Source: an uncultured Muribaculaceae bacterium (GTDB taxonomy: Bacteria > Bacteroidota > Bacteroidia > Bacteroidales > Muribaculaceae). From it: a DNA stretch of 8,379 bases. A model generated the notes under the pieces. The model saw only the letters and a program-made list of their open reading frames with translations. It had not been told where the DNA came from and did not search any database. This document shows positions 6,755 through 8,379 of this stretch, in pieces. The translations under genes were made by a program, and so were the position numbers. The stretch covers positions 1-8,379 of the forward strand of contig CAJUHX010000081.1 in the NCBI GenBank assembly GCA_910586455.1, read 5' to 3'. The first letter of the stretch is position 1. Every line of letters begins with the position of its first letter.

Positions 6755-6776
6755 AGTGTGGAATTTTTACCACACT
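6755..6776 (+). terminator. 7-bp hairpin between glycogen synthase and phosphorylase genes (weak terminator or processing site)
   Basis: AGTGTGG (6755-6761) pairs perfectly with CCACACT (6770-6776) around the 8-nt loop AATTTTTA. It lies 22 nt after the synthase stop codon. The bases after it (GCCTTATG) are not a T-run, so it is a poor intrinsic terminator. It may instead stabilise or process the message so that the two glycogen genes are expressed at different levels. Confidence 0.35.
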
Positions 6777-6813
6777 GCCTTATGAACTAAAAACACAATC
6801 TGAAATTATAATT

Positions 6814-8379
6814 ATGAAACTTCCGGTTAGTAATACCAACGCACCCGTATGGCGCGACATCACTGTGAAGTCTGAACTTCCTTCCCAGCTCAAGGCCCTT
6901 GATGAACTTGCCAAGAACCTCTGGTGGGTCTGGAACAGCGAAGCCAAGAACCTTTTCCGTGAACTTGACCCTGACCTGTGGCGCGCCACAGGCGAAAATC
7001 CTGTGATGCTGCTCCAGCAGCTCAGCGGCGATCGCGTAAAAGAAATCATTGCCGATCAGGTGATGATGAACCGCATTGCAGGCGTTTACGCCGACTTTAA
7101 GGAATATATGAAGAAGCCCATGCGCAAGGACATCCCTTCGGTGAGCTACTTCTCGATGGAATACGGCCTGTGCAACTGCCTGAAAATCTACTCCGGTGGT
7201 CTTGGCGTGCTTGCAGGCGACTATATCAAGGAAGCCAGCGACTCATGTGTCGATATGACCGCTGTTGGTTTCCTCTATCGCTACGGCTACTTCACACAGA
7301 GCCTCAGCGTCGACGGACAGCAGATTGCCAACTACGAGCCCCAGAACTTCAATCAGCTCCCTATTGAGCAGGTTCTCGACAAAAACGGCCACCCCATGAT
7401 TCTGGAGGTTCCCTACCCCGGACGAATCATCTACAGCCACATATGGCGTGTGAATGTAGGCCGCATGAAACTCTATCTGCTTGATACCGACTTCGACATG
7501 AACTCGGAGTACGACCGCCCCATCACACATCAGCTCTACGGCGGTGACTGGGAAAACCGTATCAAGCAGGAATATCTGCTGGGTATCGGCGGTGTGCTGA
7601 TGCTGAAGAAACTCGGCATCAAGAGCCAGCTCTACCACTGCAACGAAGGTCATGCCGCACTGCTCAACCTGCAGCGTCTGGTCGACTATGTAAACGAAGA
7701 CCATCTGGACTTCAACGTGGCTCTCGAACTCGTTCGTGCATCGAGCCTTTACACCGTGCATACTCCCGTGCCCGCAGGCCACGACTACTTCGACGAAAGC
7801 CTCTTTGGCAAGTACATGGGTGAATATCCTGCCAAGCTCGGCATCAACTGGAACGACCTTATGAACATGGGCCGCGAGAACCCCGACACCAACGAACGCT
7901 TCTCCATGAGCGTATTCGCTCTCAACACCTGTCAGGAAGCCAACGGCGTAAGCTGGCTCCACGGCGAGGTTTCAAAGAAAATGTTCGCAGGTATATGGAA
8001 GGGCTACAACTGGCGTGAAAGCCATGTAGGATACGTTACCAACGGTGTACACATGCCCACCTGGGCCGCGTCGGAGTGGAAAGAATTCTACACCAACAAG
8101 CTTGGACTTCAGATTTTCGAACACCAGAGCGACCCCAAAGCATGGAAAGGCATCTTCAATGTGCCCGACGATGAAATCTGGAACATGCGCATGCTGCTGA
8201 AGAACAAATTCATTAACTTCGTCAAGCGCGACTTCAAGGCCAAATGGCTCGCCAACCAGGGCGATCCCTCGGCTGTGATGAAAATCCTCGACAAAATCAA
8301 TCCCAATGCGCTCATCATAGGTTTCGCCCGCCGTTTTGCCACTTACAAGCGCGCCCACCTGCTGTTCACCGACCTCGAC
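6814..8379 (+). CDS. glgP: Alpha-glucan phosphorylase, GT35 (DUF3417-containing form), N-terminal 522 codons (cut by window edge)
   Basis: The enzyme cleaves alpha-1,4-glucan with phosphate to release glucose 1-phosphate, using pyridoxal phosphate. The frame is open from the ATG at 6814 to the window end. Residues about 14-105 form the DUF3417 N-terminal domain (LDELAKNLWWVWN), which marks the short bacterial/archaeal-type phosphorylases of roughly 850 residues, not the muscle or E. coli type. Conserved motifs follow: YFSMEYGL (112-119), IYSGGLGVLAGD (125-136, glycine loop), HCNEGHAAL (275-283), TVHTPVPAGHD (314-324), VTNGVHMPTW (408-417) and GFARRFATYKR (503-513), whose R507 and K512 match the phosphate-site arginine and lysine. 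The pyridoxal-phosphate lysine lies in the missing C-terminal third. The upstream gap is AT-rich with no Shine-Dalgarno sequence and no convincing promoter, so co-transcription with the glycogen synthase is likely. Its neighbour suggests intracellular glycogen as the substrate, but longer maltodextrins are also possible. Confidence 0.94.
   Translation, partial: MKLPVSNTNAPVWRDITVKSELPSQLKALDELAKNLWWVWNSEAKNLFRELDPDLWRATGENPVMLLQQLSGDRVKEIIADQVMMNRIAGVYADFKEYMKKPMRKDIPSVSYFSMEYGLCNCLKIYSGGLGVLAGDYIKEASDSCVDMTAVGFLYRYGYFTQSLSVDGQQIANYEPQNFNQLPIEQVLDKNGHPMILEVPYPGRIIYSHIWRVNVGRMKLYLLDTDFDMNSEYDRPITHQLYGGDWENRIKQEYLLGIGGVLMLKKLGIKSQLYHCNEGHAALLNLQRLVDYVNEDHLDFNVALELVRASSLYTVHTPVPAGHDYFDESLFGKYMGEYPAKLGINWNDLMNMGRENPDTNERFSMSVFALNTCQEANGVSWLHGEVSKKMFAGIWKGYNWRESHVGYVTNGVHMPTWAASEWKEFYTNKLGLQIFEHQSDPKAWKGIFNVPDDEIWNMRMLLKNKFINFVKRDFKAKWLANQGDPSAVMKILDKINPNALIIGFARRFATYKRAHLLFTDLD

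Noticed and set aside
6748..6755. TATATTTA as a possible -7 element for the phosphorylase gene
   Set aside because: It misses the final G of TAnnTTTG, and the only upstream TTG (6733-6735) is just 12 nt away, too short for a -33 element.
6782..6790. ATG-AAC-TAA minimal start-stop between the glycogen genes
   Set aside because: A two-codon frame is expected by chance in an AT-rich gap, and nothing else supports a start-stop function.
7243..7962. 239-codon minus-strand frame inside the phosphorylase gene
   Set aside because: It is antisense to conserved phosphorylase motifs and has no recognisable product.
1..8379. Search for a novel defence, mobile or secretion system
   Set aside because: All long frames are housekeeping metabolic or RNA-modification genes. 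No transposase, integrase, repeat-spacer array, toxin-antitoxin pair, attachment site or compositional island was seen.

Overview
The window looks like a piece of a Bacteroidales chromosome, plausibly a Muribaculaceae-type gut commensal with moderate GC. The evidence is the gene content: a type III glutamine synthetase, a long Bacteroidetes-style PurF-like amidotransferase, and a eukaryote-like GT3 glycogen synthase beside a DUF3417-type alpha-glucan phosphorylase. Three intergenic sites also match the Bacteroidetes promoter pattern TTG-N19/20-TAnnTTTG, and there are no Shine-Dalgarno sequences. The family or genus is inference; no rRNA or other taxonomic marker is present.

Layout. Positions 1-541 (minus strand) hold the first 180 codons of an RlmD/RumA-type 23S rRNA uracil-5-methyltransferase, which runs off the left edge. 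Positions 542-879 are a divergent intergenic region. It has a promoter for each flanking gene, a small dyad between them, and a leader of about 200 nt before the glutamine synthetase gene. That leader is unusually GC-rich and contains a perfect 8-bp hairpin and two tiny ORFs. Positions 880-3069 (plus) encode glutamine synthetase III (GlnN). Positions 3070-4956 (plus) encode a 628-residue PurF-like protein whose ATG directly follows the glnN stop codon. A new promoter at 4953-4982, overlapping that protein's stop codon, serves a GT3-family glycogen synthase (5011-6732). After an 81-nt gap with a 7-bp hairpin comes the first 522 codons of a GT35 alpha-glucan phosphorylase (6814 to the right edge).

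Functionally there are two modules. The first is nitrogen metabolism: GlnN makes glutamine, and the adjoining PurF-like protein carries a glutamine-hydrolysing domain joined to a PRPP-binding domain, so the pair links ammonia assimilation to a PRPP-dependent step, probably the first step of purine synthesis or a related reaction. The second is glycogen storage: the synthase makes alpha-1,4-glucan and the phosphorylase releases glucose 1-phosphate from it.

All four genes belong to recognisable families. No mobile element, CRISPR array, tRNA, rRNA or defence-like system was seen. The points most worth following up are the structured glnN leader, the glnN/PurF-like gene pair with its altered glutaminase motif, and the eukaryote-type synthase that lacks the eukaryotic allosteric arginine cluster.
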